A stretch of DNA of 64,000 bases, from positions 50,180,480 through 50,244,479 of the forward strand of contig CP136066.1 in the NCBI GenBank assembly GCA_032622095.1, in the 5' to 3' direction. Positions within the stretch are counted from its first letter, which is position 1. Each line of letters opens with the position of its first letter. The translations under genes were made by a program, and so were the position numbers. Of the stretch, positions 12,736-25,194 are shown piece by piece. Under the pieces are notes generated by a model. It saw only the letters and a list, made by a program, of their open reading frames with translations, searched no databases and was not told the origin of the DNA. The DNA comes from Siphonodentalium dalli (Eukaryota; Mollusca; Scaphopoda; Gadilida; Siphonodentaliidae).

Positions 12736-14223
12736 TTTTTTTTCAAACGGGCGTATAAAAATCAAACTTGTTAAATATAAAGGGTGTTTAATGGTACACT
12801 ATTCATTATATGGTTCGAATAAAGAGCGTTTGCTTCACGTCTATGCGAAACAAAGAAAACAGCTAAAAGTCGATCTGATGACGGTAAGATTGTGCCGACT
12901 ATGAGGTGTGTATATCAGTATTTGGTGTCACTATCGGCCACTACAATATACAACAGTCTTGGGGTTCAAATGCGCCATGTCCGTTCAAAAGTCAAATATC
13001 TATATTAAAATGAGAAATCAGTCACCACCACATAAGGTACAATAACTGAACGGTTGTATTCAATCGTGTAACACATTCACGGTGTACTTATGCACAAAGG
13101 GTCGATAGGGGATGTGGCGAGAGGGTGGGGTGTATCATCCCAACTTTTGTCAACAGTTGGATATTGCATATATCTAACACACCAAAACATACCTTCAAAT
13201 TATTCTGTCATTCAGTTTGATTTTCCAAAAATGTATTAGTGCGGATTTTTTTTTATAGTTTTAGACCAACATTTGCAAATATTCCTACTTTTGGTAGAAA
13301 AACATTCGGGCTATATGGTCAACAGCAGGTTGGAAATATCCAACAAATGTAAAGCTTGAGGAAAGTCAATAATTTATCAATTTTCATGTTCAGATTTCAA
13401 AACGTTCTCACACCAGACCGAACCATGGTCGACCCGGTATGCCCTGGTCTAAACCACATTCAGTGGCTTGTCAATACTGATCATTGATTTGTGAAAAACA
13501 AACCAGGGCGTGAATTTGCCTGGTGTTAGACCACTAGATGTTATGATTTTGCAATTTCCAGGTTCATATCTACAAAACTGTTCTCGTACTGCATGGTCGG
13601 CAAGGTGGACCCCCCCCCCCCCCCCCCCCCATCACAGGACTTCTGCAACAAGACTACTGATCCATTTAGAACAGTCCACAATAATATTCAGGACAGTGAA
13701 GGATCAGTTGGGGGGAATCAGAGCCCAACGGCGTGCACAAATTGAATTACGCACAAACCTCTGTTTGGTGTGGTTTAAGGGGTGTATAGTTGGGAATTTG
13801 AAGGTGGACACACCTTCTCAACGCGGAGACCCCCTATAATAACGTCCCTGTGTCGAGACTGCGTATAGCACCGCCAACTCACTCTCTTAATCATAACATG
13901 TCGAGAATCCCGGGGTTAGCCCCCCCAAATCACATTCCCAAAAAATAACATGTCATTACTTGAGTGAAGACAGTTGTCAGTAAACAAATCGGCGTTCCAT
14001 AGTTATCTTAGTGTTAGAAGCCGCCTCGATACTTTGAACATAAAACATGGCTTAAGTGACAAATGTATCAATGAGATTTGGCAATTAAATCGTGCAATAA
14101 ATAGATTAATGCATAGCTGACTGTTATTTCGTATAACTAATGTACTTTTGAGTGAGAAAACTTTAGCGAAAGACTACCAGTCAACGGGATACATCTACCC
14201 GTTCCAAATCCCTATCGCTTTAT
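12736..14223. other. No gene seen; poly-C tract at 13,611-13,630
   Basis: AT-rich non-coding sequence. The frame at 13,510-13,839 runs through the poly-C tract and has no recognisable motif. Confidence 0.45.
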
Positions 14224-14493
14224 GTGCTGCATTCAAAGTACGCAAATGACCGTGACGATTTTCACCGATCTACCTGGATCTACCGGTACCCGTACCCGTC
14301 CGACGGGTATCGCAAACTCGCTATTAATGATTTAAACTGTGTTTTGTGCAGCAATAGCCCATGTGATGAATACCATTTTATGATCATATGCCAAGAGCTA
14401 AAAAAAACTTACGCGAATTATTTATTCCAAAATATTATTGGGATAAACCAAACCGAAATAAATTCCATGGACTACTTTCTCTTGAAAACATGA
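14224..14493 (+). pseudogene. LINE reverse-transcriptase C-terminal remnant
   Basis: The open stretch near its end reads CVLCSNSPCDEYHFMIICQE, matching the C-x2-C ... H-x-x-x-x-C knuckle found after the reverse transcriptase in several non-LTR retrotransposon groups. The upstream part is interrupted by the GGTACC-type repeat, and no RT catalytic motif is present. It is a short decayed fragment. Confidence 0.5.
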
Positions 14494-14596
14494 GCGTTCT
14501 GAAAAGACTGAGCATATTTATTAAATTGGCATTGAAAAAGATTTCTTAAAATATAATATTATATACACAGATGAAATATATATACATGTATGTTTG

Positions 14597-14600
<4 letters not shown>

Positions 14601-14688
<88 letters not shown>

Positions 14689-14690
14689 AT
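14601..14690. repeat. (TA)n(TG)n microsatellite
   Basis: About 31 TA repeats followed by about 12 TG repeats. Confidence 0.97.
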
Positions 14691-15399
14691 GAGACACATC
14701 CATAAATTGGGGATTGCATACTTATGCAAGGTAATTGTTAATGAATCTTATGTATAAGTGCTGTGTACAGTTATTGTATTATGGTGGATTTGTTACGAAA
14801 ATATGATAATGATAATTGTTAACGTATAAATTGTTTGTATAAACTGTTTCTTTGTATATATGTATATATATGTTTGGCTATGTTCAAACTTAAATGTTGG
14901 CTTTGCAAATAAACAATCAATCAATAAAATATATTGCAGCTGTAATGTAGTGATTGTGAAAAATCTATATATAGGTAACAGCTATTATTTGCAGATCATT
15001 ATATGTGATAGTGTTTGTATGTGTGTATACTGTGCACTTGGTGAGAAAGGATGTGAACACATTTTTTAAATCGGACGTGCCAAACTAAAGTTTAATTTCA
15101 AATATTTAATCACCATAAATCACGTATGATATGTGTTCACAAACGGCGCATATATGTTCTAATTGGTTGAAATGTTCATCGCCAAAACATGCAACGGCCA
15201 TTGCATTGATACACCAATAACCATACACCAATTGCCAAAAAGTGACGAACGCCTTGCCGATTGATACGTTATTATGTTGACGCGCTGCCAGCTGCGCAAA
15301 TATACTAAACTGCTAGTCTCTCCGTTCTCTTATACGACATTTGAATTGTTTTCGGCTGGCATGTATCTTCTGTGTTATTTGTTCTAATTTCTATTGAAA
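14691..15399. other. No gene seen
   Basis: AT-rich sequence without recognisable coding, RNA or repeat features. Confidence 0.4.
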
Positions 15400-15745
15400 T
15401 AGAGGTATGAAATAGCATGCAGAATACTAATCAGGCCAAAATCTCTGGATAATTGTTACATGGTTCAAGTACGCAAATAATACGTTTCTTTATCACATTT
15501 AGTCCATACAAGTACGCAAATAATACGGTTCTTTATCACATTTAGCCCATACAAGTACGCAAATACATATTCTAATTTCATTTGAAATAGTGGTCTGAAT
15601 TGTGCATGAACTAGCATGCAGAATAATAATCAGGCCAAAATTGTCGACCTTCGTTACATGGTTCAAGTACGCAAACACTGAGTACGTTTCTATTCACATT
15701 TAGTACATCCAATTACGCAAATACTGAGTGCAAATTAATCACATT
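15400..15745. repeat. Nested tandem repeats built on 'caagtacgcaaata'
   Basis: 'caagtacgcaaataatacg.ttctttatcacatttag.ccata' is repeated, and a longer unit ('tctaattt.....ttgaaatag', 'agcatgcagaat.ataatcaggccaaaat', 'ttacatggttcaagtacgcaaa') occurs twice at about 15,385 and 15,572. Confidence 0.75.
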
Positions 15746-15884
15746 TATCCCATCACCTCCCACGACAGGGTCAGATACATGTATACTTGCCAGAATACAC
15801 ACTACGAGGGCCTAATGGTGATCTAGGAATGGCCTCAGGTAATGTACTCCTGATATCAACTTTGAAAATATGGCCTGTCGTGAG

Positions 15885-16215
15885 CGTTAATTAAATACAT
15901 GTATGGTTCCATGAGGGTTAATTAAAATATGATCACATCCAGAGAGAGTTAATTAAAATATGGTCCGATGAGGGTAAATTAAAATATGGTCAAACGAGGG
16001 TTAAATGAAATATGTCCCAATGAGGGTTAATTAATATATGGTGACTTATGGTCCAATGAGGGTTAATAAAACAATATGGTCCCATGATTGTTAATTAAAC
16101 TTGTATCTTGATAGTTAATTAAAATATGGTCCCATAACTGATCAGGGTTAATTAAAATATGGTCACACGAGGGTTAGTACAAATATGGACCCATGGGGGT
16201 AAATGAAATATGGTT
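15885..16215. repeat. Roughly 28-bp minisatellite 'gagggttaattaaaatatggtc'
   Basis: About ten diverged units of gagggttaattaaaatatgg plus 5-10 variable bases. The frame following it (16,203-16,427) lacks any recognised domain and is not called. Confidence 0.85.
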
Positions 16216-16544
16216 ATAAGTATAACAAAACGATGTTAAATAACATGTTAAACGCCGATATAAACAGACAGCTCGAATGGTTCATTTGCGAAATAAATGT
16301 CTTATACCATCCTCAATTCCCTATAACGCGCGATTTCCCGTTCCAATTACTTTTTGGCATGCGGCTAACAAGCCATGGTTCAATAAACCATGTCGAGACA
16401 GAAGCGATTATGCTCACTCTGAAATAGAAACGAGTACGAAGTACGACAATACCCAAGTACCTTTCTAATCATATCTCGACCATTGGCCCATTGGCCCATT
16501 GACAAGTAAAAAATACCTTCACAGAACACACCCATAGAGGCGTA
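16216..16544. other. No gene seen
   Basis: Open frames in two phases overlap here, but neither shows a known motif. Confidence 0.35.
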
Positions 16545-17136
16545 ATAATTATATGTTAGAATATGTACACAACAAAGAGATCGACGCTCACAATGTAATA
16601 CTACAATAAATCAGATAAAATAAACAAACAAAAAGTGTTACACTGGTGTGTTATCTTTATTTCTCTGTCTTGAATAGTAGTATTATAATATACTCATAAC
16701 ACCATGTGATAGAGAGATATATATATATATATATATATATATCTATCTCTCTCTATCTCTATCTCTCTCTCTATCTCTCTCTGATCTCAGATGCTCTTAT
16801 TTCTGTTCTAACCGAATGCTTATGTCAAATTGAATAGAAGTATTCGAATATACCCATAAGACCATCTGATAGTTATGTTTTATAATATGTACACAACAAA
16901 GAGATCCATCGATATTGCAAACAATGTTATGCTCTTATCTCTGTTTTAACACCATCAGCATGTCAGAATTGAATAGTAGTAGTATTATAATATACTCATA
17001 ACACCATGTGATTGTTATATTTTAGAATAAGTTATGCACACAACAAAGAGATACATCGAAATTGCAAACAATAAATAAAATAAATAAGATAAAAATAAAC
17101 AAACACAAACAGTTTTTAATATACATTATATGCCTC

Positions 17137-17176
<40 letters not shown>

Positions 17177-17620
17177 CTTCTCCCTCTGTCTCTCACTATG
17201 ATCCCCATCGCTGATGCTCTTATCTCTGTGCTAACCCCACCAACATGTCACAATTGAATAGTAGTATTATAATATACTCATAACACCCTGTGATAATTAT
17301 ATTTAGAATATGTCATGTACACATCATGTCACAATTGAATAGTAGTATTATAATATACTCATAACACCATGTGATAATTATATTTTAGAATATGTTATGT
17401 ACACAACAAAGAGATCCATCGAAATTGCAAACAATTTAATACTAAGATAAATAAAATCAAAATAAACAAACACAAAATGTTACACTGGTGACGTATCTTT
17501 AATGTCAATTATATTCCTCCCTCTCTCGCGCGCTCTCGTCTCTCTCTCTCCCTCTCTCGTCTCTCTCTCTCTCTCTCTCACTGTTATCTCCATCTGTGAT
17601 GCGCTTATTCCTGTTCGAAT
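16545..17620. repeat. Cluster of the 'acacaacaaagagat' dispersed repeat with CT/TA microsatellites
   Basis: At least five partial units share 'tatactcataacaccatgtgat', 'agaatatgt..tgtacacaacaaagagat', 'aataaacaaacacaaa' and a CT-rich tail, the same family as at 10,961 and 63,755. Microsatellites are at about 16,712-16,790 (AT/CT), 17,135-17,172 and 17,520-17,580 (CT). Confidence 0.75.
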
Positions 17621-18466
17621 CACATCATATACGCTCATTTCAATAACATTAGCGAACATATAGTCAATCAACAGCTTTAGACCCAACCAAATAGAAACAA
17701 ACCGGATACAAACTCTTGGTCCCATGCTGCTTTAGAAGTGAGATCTTCGTGAGACGGCATGGTACCAAGATCTCGTATAAAATTTAATTACTATCTTGGT
17801 TTAAACAATATTTTATTTGAACACTAAACAGAACAGAAATACAAACAAAAAATACGTAACATATAATCTCAAATTGTTCAAAAGAGGATTGAGCAACAGG
17901 CTTGGGGGGCTTTTGTTAAGTCCTATCCTCAGAAAATAAATGTTACCCCAATTGATACCATTGGGGTATAGACCCCAATTGATACCATTGGGGTATAGCA
18001 GACGGGTTTTGTTCTGTATGGTCCGAATAATAAAGTTTATAGATGAAGGGATATGAAAGAGAAAGGGAAAGGGAGTGCAGGTAGTAGTTGAAAAGGGGCA
18101 GATAAACTTACCATTAACATCAGAATAATATCTGTCACGGAGAGTATTGTATCATGTTAAATTGATTACCATTTATTGTCACAAGCCAATGAAGAATCTA
18201 AATTCAAAACAAATTTGATCACGCTATGACCCAATTGGAGAGAATTCGAAAAATAGAGGGTTATCAGAATTATTTCCATTCCATTAATGAGCTGTTTAGT
18301 TAATGTATTTAATAAGTATTTAATAAGTGACGAAGTGTGTATGTACCATAACTAATTATTCAATTATAGAGGGCGAGGTGGTAGGGCCAAAACACGCGCA
18401 GTGACTATAATTTAAGACATTTACATATAGTTTATTAGTAACGCGCGTGTTTGGGCTTAAACCACC
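17621..18466. other. No gene seen
   Basis: Contains two adjacent copies of 'accccaattgataccattgg' (about 17,944 and 17,970). No coding evidence. Confidence 0.45.
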
Positions 18467-19168
18467 TTACCCGTTAGTCAGAAAACGCCCAGTACAGATA
18501 ATGAACTTCTGTACAACATCGAAAATTTTAATGTTCAAATCATCAGCGAGTTCAGGCGACCAATACAGAAGTACATCAGGTGATATTCTAATTAGTGGCA
18601 AATCAGCTAACATTTCAGTTCTTGCTTGAGTATATAATGGACATTTCAAGAGAAAATGATATGCAGATTCAATTTCAAAGCCACCACAAGGACACATCGG
18701 GGACTCTTTGAGGTGATTTGTGACAAGGTCTTTGTTCATGTTACTGCACCCCAATCTGATTCTAGTATGATAAACTTGATCTTTACGAGAATAACTATGA
18801 TAATAAAATTTAGCAATCTTTGAACGACCAGTGTTAATGTTTCGTTTAAATTCTGTTAACGTTTCTGACGACCTCACTGAGTCCGATAGGCTGTTCCAAG
18901 CACGTGTGGCAGATGGTAGAAATGTATACATGTAGTAATTATTATTACTATCAGGCGGGTGGATGCTAGGGTGTCTAAAGTTGTAGCCAGTTGAGGAAGA
19001 ATCAGGTGGAATCATATTAGATAAGTAGGATAGAGCTCTGTGTTTTGTCATATTGTAAAACTGAACTAATTTATGCTTATGCCTGCGTTGTGCAAGCGGT
19101 TCCCAACCTGTTTCAAGTAATAATATCCTATCGCTAGCACTTCTGGTTGCCCCCGTGACTATTCTTAA
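18467..19168 (-). pseudogene. 5'-truncated LINE reverse-transcriptase C-terminus
   Basis: The frame is open from 19,168 down to 18,467 on the minus strand. It shows thumb-region and post-RT signatures of non-LTR retrotransposons: IVTGATRSASDRI, then ETGWEPLAQRR.HKHKL, a conserved 'SATRAWNSLSDSVR..ETLTEFK' stretch, and a C-terminal knuckle MCPCGGFEIESAYHFLLKCP. The part encoding the endonuclease and the RT catalytic box is absent: an in-frame stop lies directly upstream at 19,169-19,171. It is a dead 3' fragment of a LINE. Confidence 0.8.
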
Positions 19169-19466
19169 TTACTATCTTAACAGTTGGTTATCATCTTCCT
19201 GGGTGAGCCGAACGACAACAAAATGTTCATAAATTACTGTCGTCTCCGTTACCAAGCGATAAAATACAGAAGCAAATTGTTGTGAGCTATTCTGTATCAA
19301 TATGACATGTCTTATCGATCTGTGTGTATTGTTTATGTGTTTTATGGATCTGTGTGTATTGCTTATGTGTTGGAAAAAGTATGTTTAAACAAAAAACAAA
19401 ATATGACTAAATATTAAATACACAGTTGTTGGGAACTATTGTCGCGACAACTTTATTATTTTTCCA

Positions 19467-20508
19467 TTGGTGCTGTTGTGGAAAACTACTTTTTATGTAA
19501 TATTAAGTGGGAGGTCAAGTGATAAATTTTGAATGAGGATTTCCATGCAAATCTCACAGCTCCAAAGTTATATATGAATATGTTGTCTGGGAATTAAAGC
19601 AGCCTTAATGATAAATAGACATATCATTTAACTAGGGGTTGGGCTTGATAAATTGTCAATTTTTGCTATAAATTTATATTTGAGAATTTTTTCTGGAATT
19701 ACAACACTTGACCTACTTTTGAAAAATCAATATAAAATTTATAAATAAATACAACAACCTTCTAAAGGAACAATTGCAAGCCGGCCCGCCAGATAAATAT
19801 GTATTGTTTGCAATACCACACAAAGTCACAACCAGAAATAGTTGCCATTCTGTAACTTTTGCTACGGAGATTTACATGGAAATTCCCATTCAAATTTGGT
19901 CACTTGACATCCTCCTAAAAATCTCGTGGATAACAAGCGATCGATCGAATTACAGTTAAATGGGTACTGTATGCCATTTTCAAAAAATTGGTGCTGTTGT
20001 GGAAAACTACTTTTTATGTAATATTAAGTGGGAGGTCAAGTGATAAATTTTGAATGAGGATTTCCATGCAAATCTCACAGCTCCAAAGTTATATATGAAT
20101 CTGTTGTCTGGGAATTAAAGCAGCCTTAATGATAAATAGACATATCATTTAACTAGGGGTTGGGCTTGATAAATTGTCAATTTTTGCTATAAATTTATAT
20201 TTGAGAATTTTTTCTGGAATTACAACACTTGACCTACTTTTGAAAAATCAATATAAAATTTATAAATAAATACAACAACCTTCTAAAGGAACAATTGCAA
20301 GCCGGCCCGCCAGATAAATATGTATTGTTTGCAATACCACACAAAGTCACAACCAGAAATAGTTGCCATTCTGTAACTTTTGCTACGGAGATTTACATGG
20401 AAATTCCCATTCAAATTTGGTCACTTGACATCCTCCTAAAAATCTCGTGGATAACAAGCGATCGATCGAATTACAGTTAAATGGGTACTGTATGCCATTT
20501 TCAAAAAA
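19467..20508. repeat. 521-bp tandem duplication (two units)
   Basis: 19,467-19,987 and 19,988-20,508 are nearly identical (one difference noticed: 'gaatatgttg' versus 'gaatctgttg'). Each unit contains an identical 61-codon open frame, an effect of the duplication rather than evidence of a gene. The end of each unit includes the first 28 bp of the TTAA MITE at 20,481, so the duplication happened after that MITE inserted. Confidence 0.95.
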
Positions 20509-21033
20509 TTCCCGGTAATAACAACGATCTAATATCGATATTATAATGAAAAATAAGTCAATTGAGTCTAAGATGTATTCTGTAAACGACCAGGTTAATA
20601 CGTTATCTTAAAATCAAAGTTATTAATTTGATATAAATTTAATTTATGGCTGGAGCCATAAAATAAATTAAGAATTTCCGTGTACAAGACGTAATCAAAT
20701 TAATTCACGGATAGTGGATTGGGCAATTCGTGGCACACGTGTTTATGTAAACAGTTATATTGATACGGGGCGTAAACTCAATTCACTTACTGACTGGTGA
20801 CTATACAATAACTTAAATGATATATGGGATTAGTATACATATAATATAACATTTATTTGATACATTTGCTTGAAAACTGTATAAAAATTACTCGACGACG
20901 ACAATTTGTATTTTCGCATTCCGGCTAATCTGCCAACCATAACATTACTTCGTACTCAACAGACTTTCATGGAAATCTGGTTAAGTTATTCTACGACTCC
21001 GAGACAATAGAAACCAACAACAACAGTATCCCT
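20481..21033. mobile_element. TTAA-flanked MITE, 'GGGTACTGTA' family (553 bp)
   Basis: Flanked by TTAA at 20,477-20,480 and 21,034-21,037. Left terminus ATGGGTACTGTATGCC, right terminus the degraded complement AACAGTATCCCT. Internal landmarks ('ctccgagacaatagaaaccaaca', 'gtactcaacagactttca', 'attccggctaatctg') match the element nested at 59,713-60,293 in reverse orientation. It is non-autonomous, with no transposase frame. TTAA duplication is typical of piggyBac-type transposases. Confidence 0.85.
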
Positions 21034-21111
21034 TTAAATAAACCCCTTGATTTTGGTTCAATCAAACCTGAATCATTGCAGAAATAGAGAAAACGATGCG
21101 AAAAGCATATA

Positions 21112-21579
21112 TGTGACCCGCCATATCAAATCCAGTCGTAAGTCGGGATTTTTGTTTACCCTGTGCCAATGCATTCTCTTATATATGCGAGTCGACCATA
21201 GGTCGCCTCGCATATATAAGAGAATGCATTGGCCTAACAATTTTTTATCATGTTTTTTAAATAAATGTTTCTTACAATTTTTAGGACATAAAATAAAAAA
21301 AACATCCATTACCCTGCAGGGAGCCCCACTTATATATAGAAGCACCTAGAAGAGTGTCGTCTGCTCATGTTAGTCTGGGGCTCTGTATGGGTGAAATTAT
21401 AAAATTGTTAAAGAATACAAGAACAAATTATTAAAATTGTAAAAAATTGTTAGGCCAATGCATTCTCTTATATATATGCGAGGCGACCTATGGTCGACTC
21501 GCATATATAAGAGAATGCATATGGCACAGGGTAAAACAAATCCCGACTTCCGACTGGATTTGATATGGCGGGTCACATA
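21112..21579. mobile_element. Foldback element with about 140-bp inverted ends
   Basis: The left end 'gtgacccgccatatcaaatc' to 'cattggcctaacaattttt' is mirrored by 'aaaaattgttaggccaatg' to 'gatttgatatggcgggtcac'. Each arm holds the hairpin 'ccaatgcattctcttatata' / 'tatataagagaatgcattgg' also found in the MITEs at 23,152 and 59,614. The spacer (about 21,250-21,440) differs from theirs. Confidence 0.8.
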
Positions 21580-21811
21580 TAAGGAGCATACGGAGGGCAA
21601 GCAACAAATCATAAATCAAAATCAAAGACGATGACGATGAACTAGGGAGTGTGGTGCATTGAATGCACTGACTTATGGATAAAAGAGATTCATCTGGACA
21701 CGAGCGCGCAAAAGAACAAAGCCTTTCAACTGGTTGCACTCCCTCAAATATCGATACCGACTTTCAACGGAGAACTTATCTATACGTTATTGGAAATGTT
21801 TCCATGTGAAA

Positions 21812-21870
21812 TAATACAAATAATAATAATAATAATAATAAATAATATTTATATAGCGCTTTATCCCATA
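21812..21870. repeat. (AAT)n plus 'atttatatagcgctttat' motif
   Basis: A short AAT/ATA microsatellite followed directly by 'tatttatatagcgctttatc', a combination seen as a recurrent dispersed motif in many marine invertebrate genomes (recall). Confidence 0.6.
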
Positions 21871-22494
21871 TGTTCAGTTGAGATATCGGCGCGAATGGCG
21901 TTACAATAGTCTAGTTTTGAAAATACAAATGACGAAACAAGTGTCTGTGACGATGCCTGTGTTAAATGTGGCCGTATGCATGACAGTATACTCATATCGG
22001 AAATATTCAGAAGTTCATCGTTTAAAAGGCTTCCTAGTTAGCGAGGCAATGTGTGCAATTGATGGGTTACCCAACTTGCCCCTAACATATTCCTATTATG
22101 ATGATGCACATGCATGTATAGCCGTAAGGGTCTTGATCGAGTAACTTTGAAATCGTCCATATCATGTTCGACAAATTGAAATGGCTCCCTACCGTAATGT
22201 GGGTATATTTACTTATTGTATATGTGTAGTTTATTTTCGCGAAACGTAACATTACCACCAGGTTGCATTTTCACGTGCAATATCAACGTTGTGAGAGCTT
22301 GTTCCACGTGTTCATAATCCTGCAATAGATTTGTATAACACTACTTTAAATTAAACGCCATCTACCGACGTCTATAAATTTTCAAACAAAGATAAAACAT
22401 TCTATTTCTAATTTGATTTTTTTTGTTCACTATAAATTCTTCCCCGTTGATTAAAATTGACAGCGGTGTCTGCTAATTTTTGGAAAATATGTAT
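21871..22494. other. No gene seen
   Basis: The open frame at 21,878-22,144 lacks recognisable motifs. Confidence 0.4.
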
Positions 22495-23010
22495 ATTTAT
22501 TTTAAAATTACTTTTAGGTTGGAATTGACTTATTGGCTTTAATTCAACCTTTATTAATTTACATATGACGTTTATAAATTTTAAAATGACTTATGTTAAG
22601 TTGGAATTGACTTATTGGCTTTAGTTCAAACTTTATTGAATTACATATGACGTTTATTAATTTTAAAATGACTTCTTTTGAGTTGGAATTTACTTATTGG
22701 CTTTAATTCAACCTTTATTGATTTACATATGACGTTATTAATTTTAAAATGACTTAAATTGGAATTACATATGACGTTTATTAATTTTAAAATGACTTAA
22801 GTTAAATTGGAATTGACTTATTGGCTTTAATTCAACCTTTATTAATTTACATATGACGTTTATTGATTTTAAAATGAATTTTGTTAAGTTGGAATTGACT
22901 TGTTGGCTGTAATTCTACCTTTATTAATTTTCATTTGACGTCTATTAATGTTCATTTGACGCCTATTAAGTTGGAATTGACTTGTTGATTATTAGTTAAC
23001 ACATAGTGAT
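22495..23010. repeat. Roughly 95-bp tandem repeat
   Basis: Five to six diverged units of 'ttggaattgacttattggct', 'ttaattcaacctttattaat', 'ttacatatgacgtttattaa', 'ttttaaaatgactt'. Confidence 0.85.
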
Positions 23011-23151
23011 TTTTATTTGATTTTGTTTAAGACAAAATGGCCGCCATACAGAGCATCTATAGACTCGAATATGCGAATGAATTGAATTTGTATTCCAACT
23101 GCCTTGTGAGTAACCGCACAATTGCACTCACCAACACGCTGCATCTTTTAA

Positions 23152-23542
23152 CCCTTTACCCAACAAACCGGCCAAAACCGGCCAAATAAAGCTTCAACAG
23201 CCTAAAATATCTTCGGTCTGTCTCAACAGAACCATACAAATATGGATATCATTGGAACCGGCTCATTGACCACATTGTGATGGTTATAGTTATGCCCTGT
23301 GCCAATGCATTCTCTTATATATGCGAGTCGACCATAGGTCGCCTCGCATATATAAGAGAATGCATTGGCCTAAAAAAATCTTTTTTTAACACTTTTTACC
23401 ATTTTTTCTTACATTCTTTAACAATTTTATAATTTTTAATGTGTTAAGCCAATGCATTCTCTTATATATGCGAGGCGACCTATGGTCGACTCGCATATAT
23501 AAGAGAATGCATTGGCACAGGGCCCTTCTGTTGGGTAAAGGG
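23152..23542. mobile_element. TTAA-flanked MITE, 'CCCTTTACCCAACA' family, intact 391-bp copy
   Basis: Flanked by TTAA at 23,148-23,151 and 23,543-23,546. Ends CCCTTTACCCAACA and TGTTGGGTAAAGGG are a 14-bp perfect inverted repeat. Inside are two hairpins, each 'gccaatgcattctcttatat' / 'atataagagaatgcattggc', in mirrored orientation. The copy at 59,614-60,589 is exactly 391 bp once its nested insert and 4-bp duplication are removed. No coding capacity. Confidence 0.93.
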
Positions 23543-23639
23543 TTAAGCGTATAAGCATCATACAAGCCTGTGCGAAGCAAATAGATCCTCACCTACTACT
23601 CGTGGTGATCTCGACAGAAAACGGTCACATTTTCCTCAT

Positions 23640-23910
23640 CGCAATTCGGAAACCAGAGCACGCGCGGCACTGAATTCGGTCAGTTCTAAAGGTACTATAC
23701 AGTTCATAATGATGTTGCTATAGCAACCGTTACAAGAGACCTATCACTGCAAAAACTAGAAATTCAGAAAACCAGAGCTCGCAAGGCAACGAATTCGGTC
23801 AGACTTCCAGGTACTACAGTACATAATGGTGTTGTCATACCAACCGTTTCAAGTCACCAATCAATGCCAAACTAGAAATTCAGAAATCAGAGCGCGGCAA
23901 TGCATTCGGT
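23640..23910. repeat. Roughly 128-bp direct repeat, about 2.2 units
   Basis: 'aattc.gaaa.ccagagc.cgc..ggcaa.gaattcggtcag' recurs at about 23,643, 23,760 and 23,877 with 'gtactatacagttcataatg' and 'gcaaaaactagaaattcag' in the first two intervals. Confidence 0.7.
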
Positions 23911-24860
23911 GAAAACCGCGAAAGTTATATATGAATGTGAAATTGCTGATTTATGATAGATGAATAGCATTTATGATATTATTATCAATCCCTTTACTAT
24001 ACCCCTATTTCTGATTGGACAAAAGCCGTCACATGATAATATGGTAAAAAGTCATATTGGACTCCAGTCCCGAAAGTCATATTGAACTCGAATCGAGTTA
24101 TAAAAATTTATCGGGACTCCGACTGACGTCACTGAGTAGGCAGATGACATTGTACTATTAGAGACAAAAGTGACATTGGACTATAGTAGATGGCTGGCCG
24201 GTATACTGCGGGATAAATATACAGATCTAATAAAACTGTCATTAACGCCACCGGTGTATACTGTTCTACAAATTTTAGAAATCTGTGGTCCTATGGGCAT
24301 TTTATAAACAGATAATTGGTATTTCCAGTTATTTTGGGACGCGTTAAAGTTGTACTGCGACCCCGAGTCCGATAAAAGCTGTAGTTGGAATGTCCAAGTT
24401 CGTGAAAGTTCTATTGACTATTGTTTTAGGATATTGTAGAAAGGCTAATCTGGCCGTGTCAAATTGAGCTATAGCGATTGGATATCTCGCAGGACAACAC
24501 ATTTCGGGTTTTCGTGGGGTGTGTATTCGCTGGCTGTCTTATAGTTGCAGTATGTAACTATTATGACCGCGTTAATTGTGTTCGATGTTTAGGTATGAAC
24601 AATGGCTGGGCCATGCACACTTGAAGATTTTATGGCGGGAACACAATTTTTGATCCGCATTTAGAATTTTCTGGTTTGGTGAATGAAAACCCTGCAGTAA
24701 TAAGCCGTAGTTTTTTGTAATAATTTGAAGGTTTAGTTGTTTTAACGGAATTCTGAGGCAGTGCATTCGTGTAACCAATATATTATATATTATAATTTAT
24801 ATTTATGGCTAATAATATGATCTTCGGGGCGTTACCATTTCTGACTATGGTTTTCTTGTT
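23911..24860. other. No gene seen
   Basis: Non-coding sequence; no supported feature. Confidence 0.4.
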
Positions 24861-24986
24861 ATACAATGTTGTGTAAAGTATGTGTTTTCTTGTACTCGTC
24901 CAGGTTGTGGTGAAAAGTCATATTATGACTTTTCACCACAACCTGGACTGGTACTAGAAAAACACATACTGTACACAACATTGTAT
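24861..24986. repeat. Long near-perfect palindrome, arms about 62 bp
   Basis: Centre at 24,923: 'ccaggttgtggtgaaaagtc' is mirrored by 'gacttttcaccacaacctgg' with almost no loop. Pairing extends outward with a few mismatches to 'tatacaatgttgtgta' / 'tacacaacattgtata'. The open frame crossing it is incidental. Confidence 0.92.
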
Positions 24987-25194
24987 AATAACTGTATAAT
25001 ATATCAAAGAGCTATCAAGATAAACCCACCACACATGCACACACAAAACTGTGTAGCCGAACTGTCAATCAATATTGAATTTACTTTAGTGTTTGGCAGC
25101 TCTAATGCGTTTGTAATTACCTCAGAACTCAGACGAGAGAGTAAGGGGGTAGATTATAGTCAGATGTAGAGTATAGCACATTGATATTGACAAA

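Noticed and set aside
12820-12833. AAAGAGCGTTTGC outside the Polinton as an element motif
   Set aside because: A single occurrence in host repeat DNA without the following TATT; kept only as a caution about motif specificity.
16203-16468. Two overlapping 63-74 codon frames as a retroelement fragment
   Set aside because: No recognisable motif, and they follow directly on a minisatellite.
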